Assembly (NCBI RefSeq): GCF_020193655.1
Contig: NZ_JADYVE010000009.1
Coordinates: forward strand, 1 to 64,000
From: Ensifer sp. IC3342
Lineage (GTDB): Bacteria > Pseudomonadota > Alphaproteobacteria > Rhizobiales > Rhizobiaceae
Length of the DNA stretch: 64,000 nt
Reading direction: 5' to 3'
A model generated the notes under the pieces. That model was not told the DNA's origin. It ran no database searches and saw nothing but the letters and a program-made list of their open reading frames with translations. Each line of letters opens with the position of its first letter. Positions within the stretch are counted from its first letter, which is position 1. Both the position numbers and the translations under genes were made by a program. Of the stretch, positions 16,275-24,961 are shown one piece after another.

Positions 16275-18752
16275 ATGTGTGATGCATTTCCACTTATGCG
16301 GGAGCGTCGCTCCTTTGGTAGTGGGCCTATTGTGACATACGAAGAATTCTTGCGTATCGTGGCGCGGACCGGCGCCATCGGAAGGGTGCCGAACTCTGAG
16401 CAGCGCGTCTGCCTTGAGGCAGACCCTACAATTCCCACAATGATCGTTGCTGGTCCCGGAAGCGGAAAGACCACGGTTCTGGTGCTTCGCGTGCTGCGGC
16501 ACATCCTTGTCGATCACCTGCGCCCTGAACAGATCCTGATTACCACGTTTACCGTCAAGGCGGCGCGGGAGATACGCAGCCGACTGATCGAATGGGGTGA
16601 GGCCTTGTTCGAACAGGCCAGAACCGAGCCTATTTCACAAGCGGATCGTGAATTCCTGGCGCATGTGGACATCAATCGCGTGGTCACCGGAACGCTCGAC
16701 AGCGTCTGTCAGGAGGCTCTTGGATCCGACCGGCATGCGGATGAACCTCCGCTCGTCACATTGGAGAGCTTCGCCGCCAGCGTCATCCTGCAGAGACGCG
16801 GCGGGCTCGGCACAAGCTATCGGAACAATCAAGCCGTCCTCGGGGCATTTCTGTCTCCCTTCACGCTGGATGACGACCCGCCCACCACGCTGGCTGAAGC
16901 GGCCAACACCTTGGTGCCGATCATCGACCGCTTTATCCAGGATCGGGTGGATGTAGAGAGTTTTGGCGCTGCCGACCAACCGGAGGCTCACCGGATCGTC
17001 AGGGAGATCGACTCGACATATCGTCGGTATCTGCGCGAGAACAACTTGCTGGATTTCTCCGCGCTGGAAGAGGCCTTGCTCGAGCGGCTTCGAGCCCGCC
17101 TGATACCGATTTTGCTTGCTGATATTAGGGCGGTCCTCGTCGACGAATATCAGGATACGAACGCCTTGCAGGAGGCGATCTATTTTGAACTGGTCCAGGC
17201 GTGCCAAGCGTCGTTTACGGTCGTGGGCGACGATGACCAGAGTCTTTATCGATTTCGTGGCGCAACGATTGAACTGTTCCGTGCTTTTATCGACCGATGT
17301 CGTAACCGGCTGTGCAGAGCCCCAGCAGGTCCGCTTTATCTCGTTGAAAATTACCGTTCGACGGAAGAGATCGTCGCCTTCTTCAACGCCTTTGTCCGCA
17401 CCGATCCTAACTTCGGACCGGCGCGTATCCAGCCGCCCAAGCCCGTCATCCGCGCGAACAATGGCCAAGGCCAAGTACCGATTCTGGCGATGTTCCGGCC
17501 CGATTCCCAGACACTCGCCAACGATCTAACCGACTTCATCGAAGCTGTCTTCCGTGGCAGCGGCTATCGCGACCCTCAAGGCCGGCTGATCAACGGTTTG
17601 CGGGGGAACCGCGAAGCCGGGGATTTGGGCGATGCCGTTTTCCTCGCCTCCAGCGTGCTGGAAATGCAAAAACCGTATTTCGGCAATCCTCCGAAAGCGC
17701 GTTTTACCCACCATCTGCGCAACGCCATGGCAAGCCGCGACATGCAAATGTTCAACCCACGCGGCCGCTCGCTACGCGACATCGAGCATGTCGAACAACT
17801 TCTGGGGCTGGTGCTCCTCTCTATCGATCCGCCCGACCGGCCAGGAGGAAGCCTTTACTCTTCGATGGCGATTACCAATGTAGCCAAGTTCTTCATGAAC
17901 CGATGGGTTGCGGCAGCACGACAGTTTCTGCAAACAAATCCTCCGCCAGTCTATGGCCGAACCCTGGCGCAAGAGATGTCTGAGTGGCGCGACTATTGCC
18001 TGCGCGGAACCGGCGATAAGGCATCGAGCCGCGACTGGCCGTTTCTCGACGTCATCTATGGCTTGATCCCATGGCTCGATCACTTCGAAATCGATCCGGA
18101 GGGCCAAGTCTATCTGGAAGCGCTGTCGCGCGCCGCCGGACAGGCTGCCGGCTTCTCGGCCTACCGCGGCAGGCTCGTGCGACCGCAAAACCCAAGCTCG
18201 CCAGACGATCACGGTCGTCTCAGCATCGAGGCGATCATTCGGGATGTATTGACGCCGCTCGCCGAAAACGTGATCGACGTCGACGAGAAGATCATGCCGA
18301 GTGTTCCTCGCGATCGATTGAATGTGATGACGATCCACCAGGCCAAGGGTCTCGAGTTCCCACTCGTTATCCTCGACGTTGGTACCGACTTTACGACGAA
18401 TCATCCGAAGAACCGCTTCCGGCGGTTCCCGGAACAGCCCTCCTCCACGGCAATGATTGAGGACCTGCTGGCGCCGTTCACGCCTGACCTCGGCGTCCTG
18501 CGCACGCAGCGCAATGGCCTGGACAGAAGTTTCGAGGACTTGATCCGTCTGTACTATGTCGCCTTCAGCCGGCCGCAGAGCGCGCTGATGCTCGTCGGGT
18601 GCGACAAGGCCCTCAGGTGGACCAGCAACATCAAGAATGTCGCGCTTGGCTGGCGCCAGGACGAGCGTTGGGCTTGGCGCGATCAATCACCGCGACCGAC
18701 CGGGCGCCGACCGCCGGCTATGGTTAGCCCGCCGCATCTGCTTTTCGTGTGA
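16275..18752 (+). CDS. UvrD/Rep-like superfamily 1 DNA helicase
   Basis: An approximately 825-residue SF1A helicase. All motifs can be read in order: Q-motif (PNSEQRVCLE), Walker A AGPGSGKTTVLV, motif Ia TFTVKAAREIRSRL, motif II VLVDEYQDTNALQ, motif III VVGDDDQSLYRFRGA, motif IV NYRSTEEIV, motif V MTIHQAKGLEFPLVIL and motif VI RLYYVAFSRPQSALML. The enzyme should unwind DNA 3'-to-5' with ATP. Start codons at 16275, 16296 and a GTG near 16335 are possible; the first motif begins about 40 residues after 16275. It is followed after 7 bp by a PD-(D/E)XK nuclease gene, so the two form a helicase-nuclease module reminiscent of AddAB/RecB parts. It sits directly upstream of the dpd operon. Confidence 0.9.
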   Translation: MCDAFPLMRERRSFGSGPIVTYEEFLRIVARTGAIGRVPNSEQRVCLEADPTIPTMIVAGPGSGKTTVLVLRVLRHILVDHLRPEQILITTFTVKAAREIRSRLIEWGEALFEQARTEPISQADREFLAHVDINRVVTGTLDSVCQEALGSDRHADEPPLVTLESFAASVILQRRGGLGTSYRNNQAVLGAFLSPFTLDDDPPTTLAEAANTLVPIIDRFIQDRVDVESFGAADQPEAHRIVREIDSTYRRYLRENNLLDFSALEEALLERLRARLIPILLADIRAVLVDEYQDTNALQEAIYFELVQACQASFTVVGDDDQSLYRFRGATIELFRAFIDRCRNRLCRAPAGPLYLVENYRSTEEIVAFFNAFVRTDPNFGPARIQPPKPVIRANNGQGQVPILAMFRPDSQTLANDLTDFIEAVFRGSGYRDPQGRLINGLRGNREAGDLGDAVFLASSVLEMQKPYFGNPPKARFTHHLRNAMASRDMQMFNPRGRSLRDIEHVEQLLGLVLLSIDPPDRPGGSLYSSMAITNVAKFFMNRWVAAARQFLQTNPPPVYGRTLAQEMSEWRDYCLRGTGDKASSRDWPFLDVIYGLIPWLDHFEIDPEGQVYLEALSRAAGQAAGFSAYRGRLVRPQNPSSPDDHGRLSIEAIIRDVLTPLAENVIDVDEKIMPSVPRDRLNVMTIHQAKGLEFPLVILDVGTDFTTNHPKNRFRRFPEQPSSTAMIEDLLAPFTPDLGVLRTQRNGLDRSFEDLIRLYYVAFSRPQSALMLVGCDKALRWTSNIKNVALGWRQDERWAWRDQSPRPTGRRPPAMVSPPHLLFV

Positions 18753-18759
18753 GGAACGA

Positions 18760-19932
18760 ATGGAACTGCCGATCAAACGTCCGGACCGCATCATTCCGGA
18801 CTACAGCCTTACCGGTGACGTCCTGTCATTTTCGCGCTGTCAACGCAGCTACCGCTATTACAACGGCTCCTCCCTTCCGCCGTCCCGACCCGTGCAACTC
18901 TGGTATGGAGAATTTCTGCACGGGATGATGGAACGAACGTATCGGCTTTGGCAGGAAAACCGATCGCTGCCGTTCCCGCTTCACTGTACGATCCCCCAGG
19001 AAGGGGAACGTCCCGACGAACCGGTGGGTCTGCCCGCGCTCGACCTGCGCGTGATCGGCTGGCCGATCGAGCAGGCGCTTGCCCATCAGGGCAAGTTCGC
19101 CCGCAGTTCCGACGCGCGGATATCGGCTTATGAGCGCGCCGAAGCAGTGATCAATCAGCTCGGCCCGCACCTTTTTCCCTTGGTGGACGTTGCCGAGCGA
19201 AAGGTGATCGGCACCCGCTTCCTTCTGCCGGGTCAAAACCCAAATGTCGAGCGCGCCACCCGCTACATTCTAGAAGGGATCATCGACGTGCTTGGCCATA
19301 CGCAACTTGATGATCAGCCAGAGGGCAATCCGCTGAAAGCGGCCATTGTCGCTGCGCAACCCGACCTCAACGGCGAATACGAAATCATTATCGACTACAA
19401 GGGATCGCGCCGCCCGCCAGTCGACACGGACGAGCGAAGCGATTGGCAGTTAGGGGAGTGGCAGGTGCAAACCTATGCCTGGCTAAGATCGCAACAGCCG
19501 GAGGCAAGGCCTGTCGCCGCCGGCATTCTTGTCTATATTGGCGAACTGGCGCCGGGCACGAACGAACTCTCAAGCTTGAAACGCGAAATGCGTCGCGGTC
19601 GAACCGATGTTGTTCCCGCCAACGGCACGCCGGACTACTATCAAATCAATGCCTGGGAACCCGGCCGTCAAGTCAATCTTTCCGGCGATTTCAAGATGAG
19701 ACGGGCGATCCGGATAATTCCGGTCACACAAGCATCGATGCAGGCTGCAACAGCGGCGATCGACCGCGTGGTTCGCGCGATTGAAGACAGAGTCGTCGAC
19801 GAACGCACGAGCAACCATATTCGCCAAACCTGGCCCGCCGACAGCCAGGATGAAGCCACCTGCGTTGCCTGTGATTTCAGAGTCTCGTGCGAGCGCTATA
19901 ACAGTCGCCCATGGCCGGAAACCGGCCAATAG
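18760..19932 (+). CDS. PD-(D/E)XK nuclease with Fe-S-type cysteines (Cas4/AddB-like)
   Basis: A 390-residue protein of the PDDEXK_1/RecB-C family. The pattern of an iron-sulfur nuclease is visible: C27 (SFSRCQRSYRYY) near the N-terminus and C368, C371, C377 (CVACDFRVSC) at the C-terminus flank the catalytic core, in which LEGIIDVLG provides the first acidic residue and IIIDYKGS the D-x-K pair. Cas4 and AddB share this layout. GAGG at 18751-18754 precedes the ATG at 18760, 7 bp after the helicase stop. Inferred role: DNA end processing or restriction together with the helicase. It may be the restriction arm of the neighbouring DNA-modification operon, or an independent defence or repair pair. 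Confidence 0.82.
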   Translation: MELPIKRPDRIIPDYSLTGDVLSFSRCQRSYRYYNGSSLPPSRPVQLWYGEFLHGMMERTYRLWQENRSLPFPLHCTIPQEGERPDEPVGLPALDLRVIGWPIEQALAHQGKFARSSDARISAYERAEAVINQLGPHLFPLVDVAERKVIGTRFLLPGQNPNVERATRYILEGIIDVLGHTQLDDQPEGNPLKAAIVAAQPDLNGEYEIIIDYKGSRRPPVDTDERSDWQLGEWQVQTYAWLRSQQPEARPVAAGILVYIGELAPGTNELSSLKREMRRGRTDVVPANGTPDYYQINAWEPGRQVNLSGDFKMRRAIRIIPVTQASMQAATAAIDRVVRAIEDRVVDERTSNHIRQTWPADSQDEATCVACDFRVSCERYNSRPWPETGQ

Positions 19933-20120
19933 GCGCTTGCACCAGCCTAGGAGCCAACATCTAGGTGGCGACAACGGAGCCAAGAGGAGCGAGCCGTAGC
20001 CATTTATCAGCGTGCCTACTATAGCGATGGCCGGACCGTGTTGACATTCCGCGCGAGGGTCTTGGAAGTGCTGGTTATCTTCCTCCGGGTTGAGGAGAAC
20101 GACGCGGCGTTCGACCTCCT

Positions 20121-20378
20121 TTACCTGAGCAGGCTTGCCCTTCCGCTCGCCAGCACCTTTCGATCACCCTGCCGGATGAATGGGCGGGCTATAGTCAAGG
20201 CGCCAAGGATGATGATGAGCGCTCCGCCTGCCGAGATCCAACCTGGATCGCTCAGGGCAATCGCACGCGTCGCATGAACGGCAAGAACCACCGTCGCCAG
20301 CAGCCAGCCAATAGCGGGATTAAATGCACGCCATTGTTCCAGCTTGGCGATAACTGCGGAAAGCCAAGTACGGTCCAT
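20121..20378 (-). CDS. Small two-helix membrane protein
   Basis: An 85-residue protein read on the minus strand, opposite to its neighbours. It starts MDRTWLSAVIAKLEQW, has two hydrophobic stretches (about 23-41, IGWLLATVVLAVHATRAIAL, and 48-64, ISAGGALIIILGALTIA) and a basic tail. GGGAGAACTAAT precedes the ATG. No family is recognised. It lies between the helicase-nuclease pair and the dpd operon; its promoter would overlap that of the dpd operon. It may be a genuine small membrane protein or a chance frame. Confidence 0.45.
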   Translation of the reverse strand: MDRTWLSAVIAKLEQWRAFNPAIGWLLATVVLAVHATRAIALSDPGWISAGGALIIILGALTIARPFIRQGDRKVLASGRASLLR

Positions 20379-20409
20379 ATTAGTTCTCCCGTGCGGTGAT
20401 GTGACCGCT

Positions 20410-20476
20410 CCGCAGTTTTCGCAGCAGGAATAAAGGGGTCTGCAGTTTTTGGGTTGACGCTTTTGCGTCACTGCAG
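20410..20476 (+). promoter_or_regulatory. Palindrome and GCAGTT repeats upstream of the dpd operon
   Basis: The perfect palindrome TGACGC-TTTT-GCGTCA lies at 20455-20470. Around it, the short motif GCAGTT occurs three times (about 20412, 20442 and 20473), mostly followed by T-rich bases. The block precedes the first dpd gene by 60-120 bases and also precedes the divergent small membrane protein, so an operator for either is plausible. Confidence 0.4.
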
Positions 20477-20534
20477 TTATTCCATGACCCGAAATTGTTC
20501 CCTGCAATTCGTGGCGGCTACGCGCATTGGTACG

Positions 20535-21455
20535 ATGATGCATTTGATCCTTACGACGTGCACGAACCGAAAGCGATACGATCACAGTCCCGCCCTCTCC
20601 GCGCGCGCGCTTCCGTGTGGCAGCCTCCAAGATGTGAGTGAGGAATGGAAAGCTAGGGTATTGGCGGCCCCGCAAGTCGCTTCCGCCGGAGATCTCTACT
20701 GCGGGCGTTCTTTTTCCGAGGCGACCGCGGCAGCCGGCGAAATCGGAGCACGGCTTTACGTCGCGTCTGCGGGGCTTGGATTTTTGACGGCTCACCAGCC
20801 CGTTCCGTCATATAACCTGACCGTTTCAAGGGGAACGCAGGACTGTATCTTGGATCGCATCACACCTTCCGCCTCGGAGGCGGAATGGTGGGGAACGCTT
20901 GTCGATCAAAATGTGATACGGGGGACACTTCGCTCGGCAGATGGGCTGATCCTCATCGCTGTCGGGAAAGCGTACCTTAAAATGCTTGTGCCCATTCTTT
21001 CAGACCTGCCGGAGGAGACCATCGATCGTCTGCGGATTTTCGTCGGACCGGACGTTTCTATGCTGTCAGCACGTCTCGTGGCTCAGACCCTGCCTTACGA
21101 TGATCGGCTCGATGGCCCAGATAGTCCAATTCGGGGAACAAAGATCGATTTCGTCTCGCGGGCGCTTCACCACTTTACCAAAGCTGTCATGGACCAACAT
21201 CCGACGGCTCCGGTTGCGAAACAGGCAAAGCACGTCGAAGAGTTATCACGACTTTGGGGCCGTCCCAATGTCCGTCCTGGTGCTCGTTGTTCTGATGCAG
21301 AAATCAAAGCTCTTCTGCGCCGGCACTGGGAACGTACAGGCGGATTGTCGACGAAGCTTCTCCGCGTTCTTCGAGATGAACTGGCCGTTGCTTGTGAGCA
21401 AAAGCGCTTCTCCCGTCTGGCCTCTGAGGTCCGGAACGAGGAGATGTCAACATGA
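20535..21455 (+). CDS. Uncharacterised dpd-operon protein (DUF6884/YaaA-like start)
   Basis: A 306-residue protein at the head of the ten-gene operon. It begins MMHLILTTCTNRKRYDH, a beta strand followed by a polar C-T-N-R-K loop that recalls the DUF6884/YaaA-like group (strand then S/T-C-x-K-K). A YCGRSFSEA segment near 57 and a Rossmann-like core (LILIAVGKAYLKMLVPIL near 140) follow; the last 80 residues are helical and basic. Its stop overlaps the dpdB start by four bases (ATGA), so it is translationally coupled and presumably works in the same pathway. The assignment is weak; a nucleotide- or base-handling role is inferred from the neighbours. An upstream TTG at 20454 would add 27 residues. 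Confidence 0.6.
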   Translation: MMHLILTTCTNRKRYDHSPALSARALPCGSLQDVSEEWKARVLAAPQVASAGDLYCGRSFSEATAAAGEIGARLYVASAGLGFLTAHQPVPSYNLTVSRGTQDCILDRITPSASEAEWWGTLVDQNVIRGTLRSADGLILIAVGKAYLKMLVPILSDLPEETIDRLRIFVGPDVSMLSARLVAQTLPYDDRLDGPDSPIRGTKIDFVSRALHHFTKAVMDQHPTAPVAKQAKHVEELSRLWGRPNVRPGARCSDAEIKALLRRHWERTGGLSTKLLRVLRDELAVACEQKRFSRLASEVRNEEMST

Positions 21456-22573
21456 GTATTGAAGATAACCTCGTTGTTCGCGCGGTGAAAACACAGCAGG
21501 GCGACGGCATCGATGTCTACGCCTTCTTTCTCTATGGCTCTGACCTGACCCGTATTGCCGATATCAGCCGCATTCACAGGGATGAAAAGGAGTTGAAGGG
21601 CTTTCAGCGCAAGGAGATCCGCAATCACGTCAATTCCATCGTCGAATTTCTCGACAGCGGTCCCGTGCTGTTTCCGAACGCTATCACCCTTGCCCTTTCG
21701 CCGGAGATCCACTTCGAACCCTCGCGCGGGCCGAAGCCCAACGGTCTCGTCGAAGTCGGTTTGTCGGGCACACTGACTATTCCATTTCGAAGCGAGGGGG
21801 ATCGGGCCGCCTGGATCGTCGACGGCCAGCAGCGTTCGCTCGCTTTGGCCAAAGCAAAGAACAGCCGGTTTCCGGTGCCTGTGGTGGGGTTCGTGTCGAG
21901 GGATCTGCAAATCCACAGAGAGCAGTTCATCCTGGTCAACAAGGTGAAAGCGCTAGATGTTCGTTTGATCAATGAGTTGCTGCCTGAGGTCGGTTCGCTT
22001 CTTCCGAAGGATTTGGCGGTGAACCGTCTGCCCAGCGAACTATGCAACCTGCTCAACAGACAGCCGAAGTCACCATTCTACAAACTGATCAAGCGTGCCT
22101 CAGATACCGGCGATGACGCCAGTGTGGTCAGCGACACGGCATTGATATCGGCGATCAAACAGAACCTGCGCCCACCGCTGGGAGCGCTCAGTCAGTATAA
22201 GCACTCGCCCGAGACAGCAAACCCTGACGCCATGTACGAGACCCTGGTGCTTTACTGGTCGGCCGTTCGAGACATATTCCCGGAGGCCTGGGGCAAAAGC
22301 CCGACAGAAAGCCGTCTCATGCATTCCGCCGGAATAAAGGCCATGGGGGCACTGATGGATCAAATCATGCTTCGAGCCGACAGTTCGGAAATGCCCGATG
22401 CCGAAATTCGCGAGTCCCTAAAACGCTTGGCACCGCATTGCTGCTGGACCGAGGGTGTTTGGGGCGAGCTTGGCTGGGCGTGGGACGAGATACAAGGCAC
22501 GCCCCAGCATATTGCCAAACTCGCCGACCATTTGATCCAACTCGATCGCAAGCTGTCGAGGCCAAGCCGATGA
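21452..22573 (+). CDS. dpdB: DGQHR-domain protein DpdB (first copy)
   Basis: A 373-residue protein of the DGQHR/DndB-like family. The signature reads AWIVDGQQRSLALA near 125-138, followed by QFILVNKVKALDVRLINELLP, the usual second motif. In known systems DpdB acts with DpdA to insert preQ0-derived bases into DNA and is thought to be an ATPase, the signature motif contributing to that. The start overlaps the previous gene and the stop overlaps dpdA, each by four bases. A second, diverged DGQHR gene follows dpdA, so the operon has two. The family call is firm; the dpdB name rests on the direct linkage to dpdA and the que genes. Confidence 0.85.
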   Translation: MSIEDNLVVRAVKTQQGDGIDVYAFFLYGSDLTRIADISRIHRDEKELKGFQRKEIRNHVNSIVEFLDSGPVLFPNAITLALSPEIHFEPSRGPKPNGLVEVGLSGTLTIPFRSEGDRAAWIVDGQQRSLALAKAKNSRFPVPVVGFVSRDLQIHREQFILVNKVKALDVRLINELLPEVGSLLPKDLAVNRLPSELCNLLNRQPKSPFYKLIKRASDTGDDASVVSDTALISAIKQNLRPPLGALSQYKHSPETANPDAMYETLVLYWSAVRDIFPEAWGKSPTESRLMHSAGIKAMGALMDQIMLRADSSEMPDAEIRESLKRLAPHCCWTEGVWGELGWAWDEIQGTPQHIAKLADHLIQLDRKLSRPSR

Positions 22574-23937
22574 AGTTCATATTCGCCGACAGCCTCGACC
22601 ACGTAGATCCCGGCTATGACTTTCTTCGGGACCGATACGCCGAGGCGCGGGTCCCTTATTGGGACGACGTATACCCGCACGAGATCATGGGCTACGCACC
22701 TTATGACGGCATGCTTGTCTCTCGCGGCATCGTCGGTGGCGCAGTTGTTGGGGGCAAGTACACCGAAGCCCAAGCGATGCGTTTTCGCCGCGTAGGGGCG
22801 CGCGAGTTCCTGCGGCTTGACAAGCCGGGGTTTACCAATCTGCCTATCTTCGGGGACTGCGGCGCCTTCACTTATCATAAGGAGGACCACCCACCTTATA
22901 CACCGGAGGATACCGCCGAATTCTATGACGACGGCCGGTTCACCCACGGCTGCTCGGTCGATCACATCATCTTCGACTTTGACGAAAGCCTTTCCGGTTT
23001 CGACGGCGGCACCGATAACGCGCGCCATCGCTTCGACATCACGTTGGAAAACGCCGCTGAATTCCTGAAGACAACGGCGCACATGTCGCGCCGGTTCACG
23101 CCCTTGGGCGTCATCCAGGGATGGTCTCCGGGAAGCATGGCTGAAGCTGCACGCAGGCTAGTTGCCATGGGATATAATTATCTAGCCCTCGGCGGAACGG
23201 TTCCATTGAAGGCAGCGCAAATCAAAACGTGTCTTCGCGCCATCCGCGATGTGATCCCGTCGAACGTTCGCCTTCACATCCTCGGATTTGCGAAGGCCGA
23301 CGAGATCGAGACCTTCCAGCCATTCAACATCACAAGTTTCGACACCACCTCACCGCTTATTCGCGCCTTCAAGGACGCCAAGTCGAACTACTATCTCCCG
23401 ACACCAAGTGGGGCATTGACGTACTACACGGCTATTCGCGTTCCGCAGGCGTTAGAGAATCCGAAGCTGCAGCGCCTGGCGAAACAAGGCGCGTTGAACC
23501 AGGAACAGTTGGTTTCCATGGAGCACCACGCTCTAAATGCGCTGCGGGCCTATGATCGCGGACAGGTCGAATTGGAGGAAACTCTTGACGCTGTGCTCGC
23601 GTATGCCACCCCGGCATTGATGGGAGCGCCGATTGGCGATCTTCCGGGGGTGAAGGCTGTCGAGGAACTGCGGAGCCGCTACAGGCGCACGCTCACTGAC
23701 AAACCGTGGAAGCTGTGCGGATGCCCCATCTGCACATCGCTCTCCATCGAGGTTGTGATCTTCAGGGCAAGCAATCGGAACAAGCGACGGGGCATTCATA
23801 ATCTCGGGGTCTACGAAGCCCTTGTCCGCAATCTACCATGCAGAAGTGAATTTGATGACGATATTCAGGTTTCCGGCGATCAAGGCGCGGCAGAGCGATC
23901 AGCACACGGTGGTGTCGTTTGCAGCCCTTGCCTCTGA
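22570..23937 (+). CDS. dpdA: DNA-guanine transglycosylase DpdA (TGT-like)
   Basis: A 455-residue homologue of tRNA-guanine transglycosylase, of the DpdA branch that exchanges guanine for a 7-deazaguanine in DNA. Expected catalytic residues are present: D96 in IFGDCGAF and D257 in SFDTTSP. Substrate-pocket motifs are GVIQGWSPGS near 180 and YLALGGTVPLK near 205. The zinc site is C383, C385, C388 and H410 (CGCPIC, then GIH). The last roughly 30 residues after VYEAL look unlike the family and overlap the next gene by about 80 bp, so the tail may be extended by the overlap. It is embedded in an operon with queE, queD and queC homologues, which supply preQ0, the base inserted by this enzyme family. 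Confidence 0.9.
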   Translation: MKFIFADSLDHVDPGYDFLRDRYAEARVPYWDDVYPHEIMGYAPYDGMLVSRGIVGGAVVGGKYTEAQAMRFRRVGAREFLRLDKPGFTNLPIFGDCGAFTYHKEDHPPYTPEDTAEFYDDGRFTHGCSVDHIIFDFDESLSGFDGGTDNARHRFDITLENAAEFLKTTAHMSRRFTPLGVIQGWSPGSMAEAARRLVAMGYNYLALGGTVPLKAAQIKTCLRAIRDVIPSNVRLHILGFAKADEIETFQPFNITSFDTTSPLIRAFKDAKSNYYLPTPSGALTYYTAIRVPQALENPKLQRLAKQGALNQEQLVSMEHHALNALRAYDRGQVELEETLDAVLAYATPALMGAPIGDLPGVKAVEELRSRYRRTLTDKPWKLCGCPICTSLSIEVVIFRASNRNKRRGIHNLGVYEALVRNLPCRSEFDDDIQVSGDQGAAERSAHGGVVCSPCL

Positions 23938-24961
23938 ACTCCAGCAATTTGCCTTCATCGAGCGTGTTGCGCGCGACAGCGGCGGCCGCCTGAGCGGTTT
24001 TCAGCGTCCACAGATCGCCGGGCATATCCGGGAGATCCGTGACTATCTGGAAAAGTCGGAAGCGATCTTGCCCAACCCGATCGTCGTCGCTTTCACATCA
24101 GGCATCGAGATCGAGGAAGCGGACGAGTTCGGGCGCTGTGTGGTCAGGATTTCCTCGCACGGCGGTCCTCCGGGTTTCGTCGTCGACGGTCAACAACGAC
24201 TGAGCGCCCTTTCGCAGCTACCCGACAAGGATTTCCAGGTGTTCATTTCCGGTGTCGTCTGCGAAGACGACGCCGAGCTTCGCCGGCAGTTCGTGTTGAT
24301 TAACAACACGCGCCCCTTGCCGAAGTCGCTGATCTATGAGCTTCTTCCAACCGTTGGCGGCCTGCCAAGACGTCTTGGCGATCGCGCCTTCGCCGCGGAA
24401 CTTGCGGCGCGGCTGAACTTCGATGGAAGTTCGTCCCTCAAGGGAATGATCCACCAGCATACCAATCCTGCCGGCATCATTCGTGATACCGCCATTCAGC
24501 GCGTCGTCATGAATTCGGTGACCGACGGAGTAATGCGGGAAATGATCCGTGAGCCGAATGGCGAGGATCTCTGCTTCCAGGTGATCGAGCAGTTCTATGC
24601 CGCTGTAAAGTATGTCTTCAAAGATGACTGGAAAAACCATACGCCGAAGACATCCCGCCTTGTTCATGGTGCCGGTATCATGGCGCTGGGCTACGTGATG
24701 GAAGTCCTGGCCCTGCTCGATGGCGCACGAACGTGGCAGGAATTCTCGAAGGGCCTGGCATGCCTCGTTGGCAGGACAGCGTGGACGTCCGGAGAATGGG
24801 AGTTCGGTCCGGATGATCACCGCCATTGGAAATCAGTGCAAAACGTCAATCGCGACATTGTCAGCCTGGCCCAGTATCTGATTACGATCGTGCGTGCCGA
24901 TGCGAAAGCCCGTCGGGCAGCCCTCACTGAACCGCCGGACGGTTCACCGGAGGCAACATGA
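23855..24961 (+). CDS. DGQHR-domain protein, second DpdB-like copy
   Basis: A 368-residue paralogue of the dpdB product with the motif GFVVDGQQRLSAL near 120 and QFVLINNTRPLPKSLIYELLP. Clear family likeness but low identity to the first copy, including a different C-terminal half. It begins with ATG at 23855 inside the 3' end of dpdA (overlap about 80 bp); a TTG at 23852 is an alternative. The stop overlaps queE by four bases. Two DGQHR proteins flanking one transglycosylase suggest a heteromeric complex or division into modification and recognition roles; this is inference. Confidence 0.82.
   Translation: MTIFRFPAIKARQSDQHTVVSFAALASELQQFAFIERVARDSGGRLSGFQRPQIAGHIREIRDYLEKSEAILPNPIVVAFTSGIEIEEADEFGRCVVRISSHGGPPGFVVDGQQRLSALSQLPDKDFQVFISGVVCEDDAELRRQFVLINNTRPLPKSLIYELLPTVGGLPRRLGDRAFAAELAARLNFDGSSSLKGMIHQHTNPAGIIRDTAIQRVVMNSVTDGVMREMIREPNGEDLCFQVIEQFYAAVKYVFKDDWKNHTPKTSRLVHGAGIMALGYVMEVLALLDGARTWQEFSKGLACLVGRTAWTSGEWEFGPDDHRHWKSVQNVNRDIVSLAQYLITIVRADAKARRAALTEPPDGSPEAT

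Noticed and set aside
17772..18686. 304-codon minus-strand frame inside the helicase gene
   Set aside because: Antisense to conserved helicase motifs; no own motifs.
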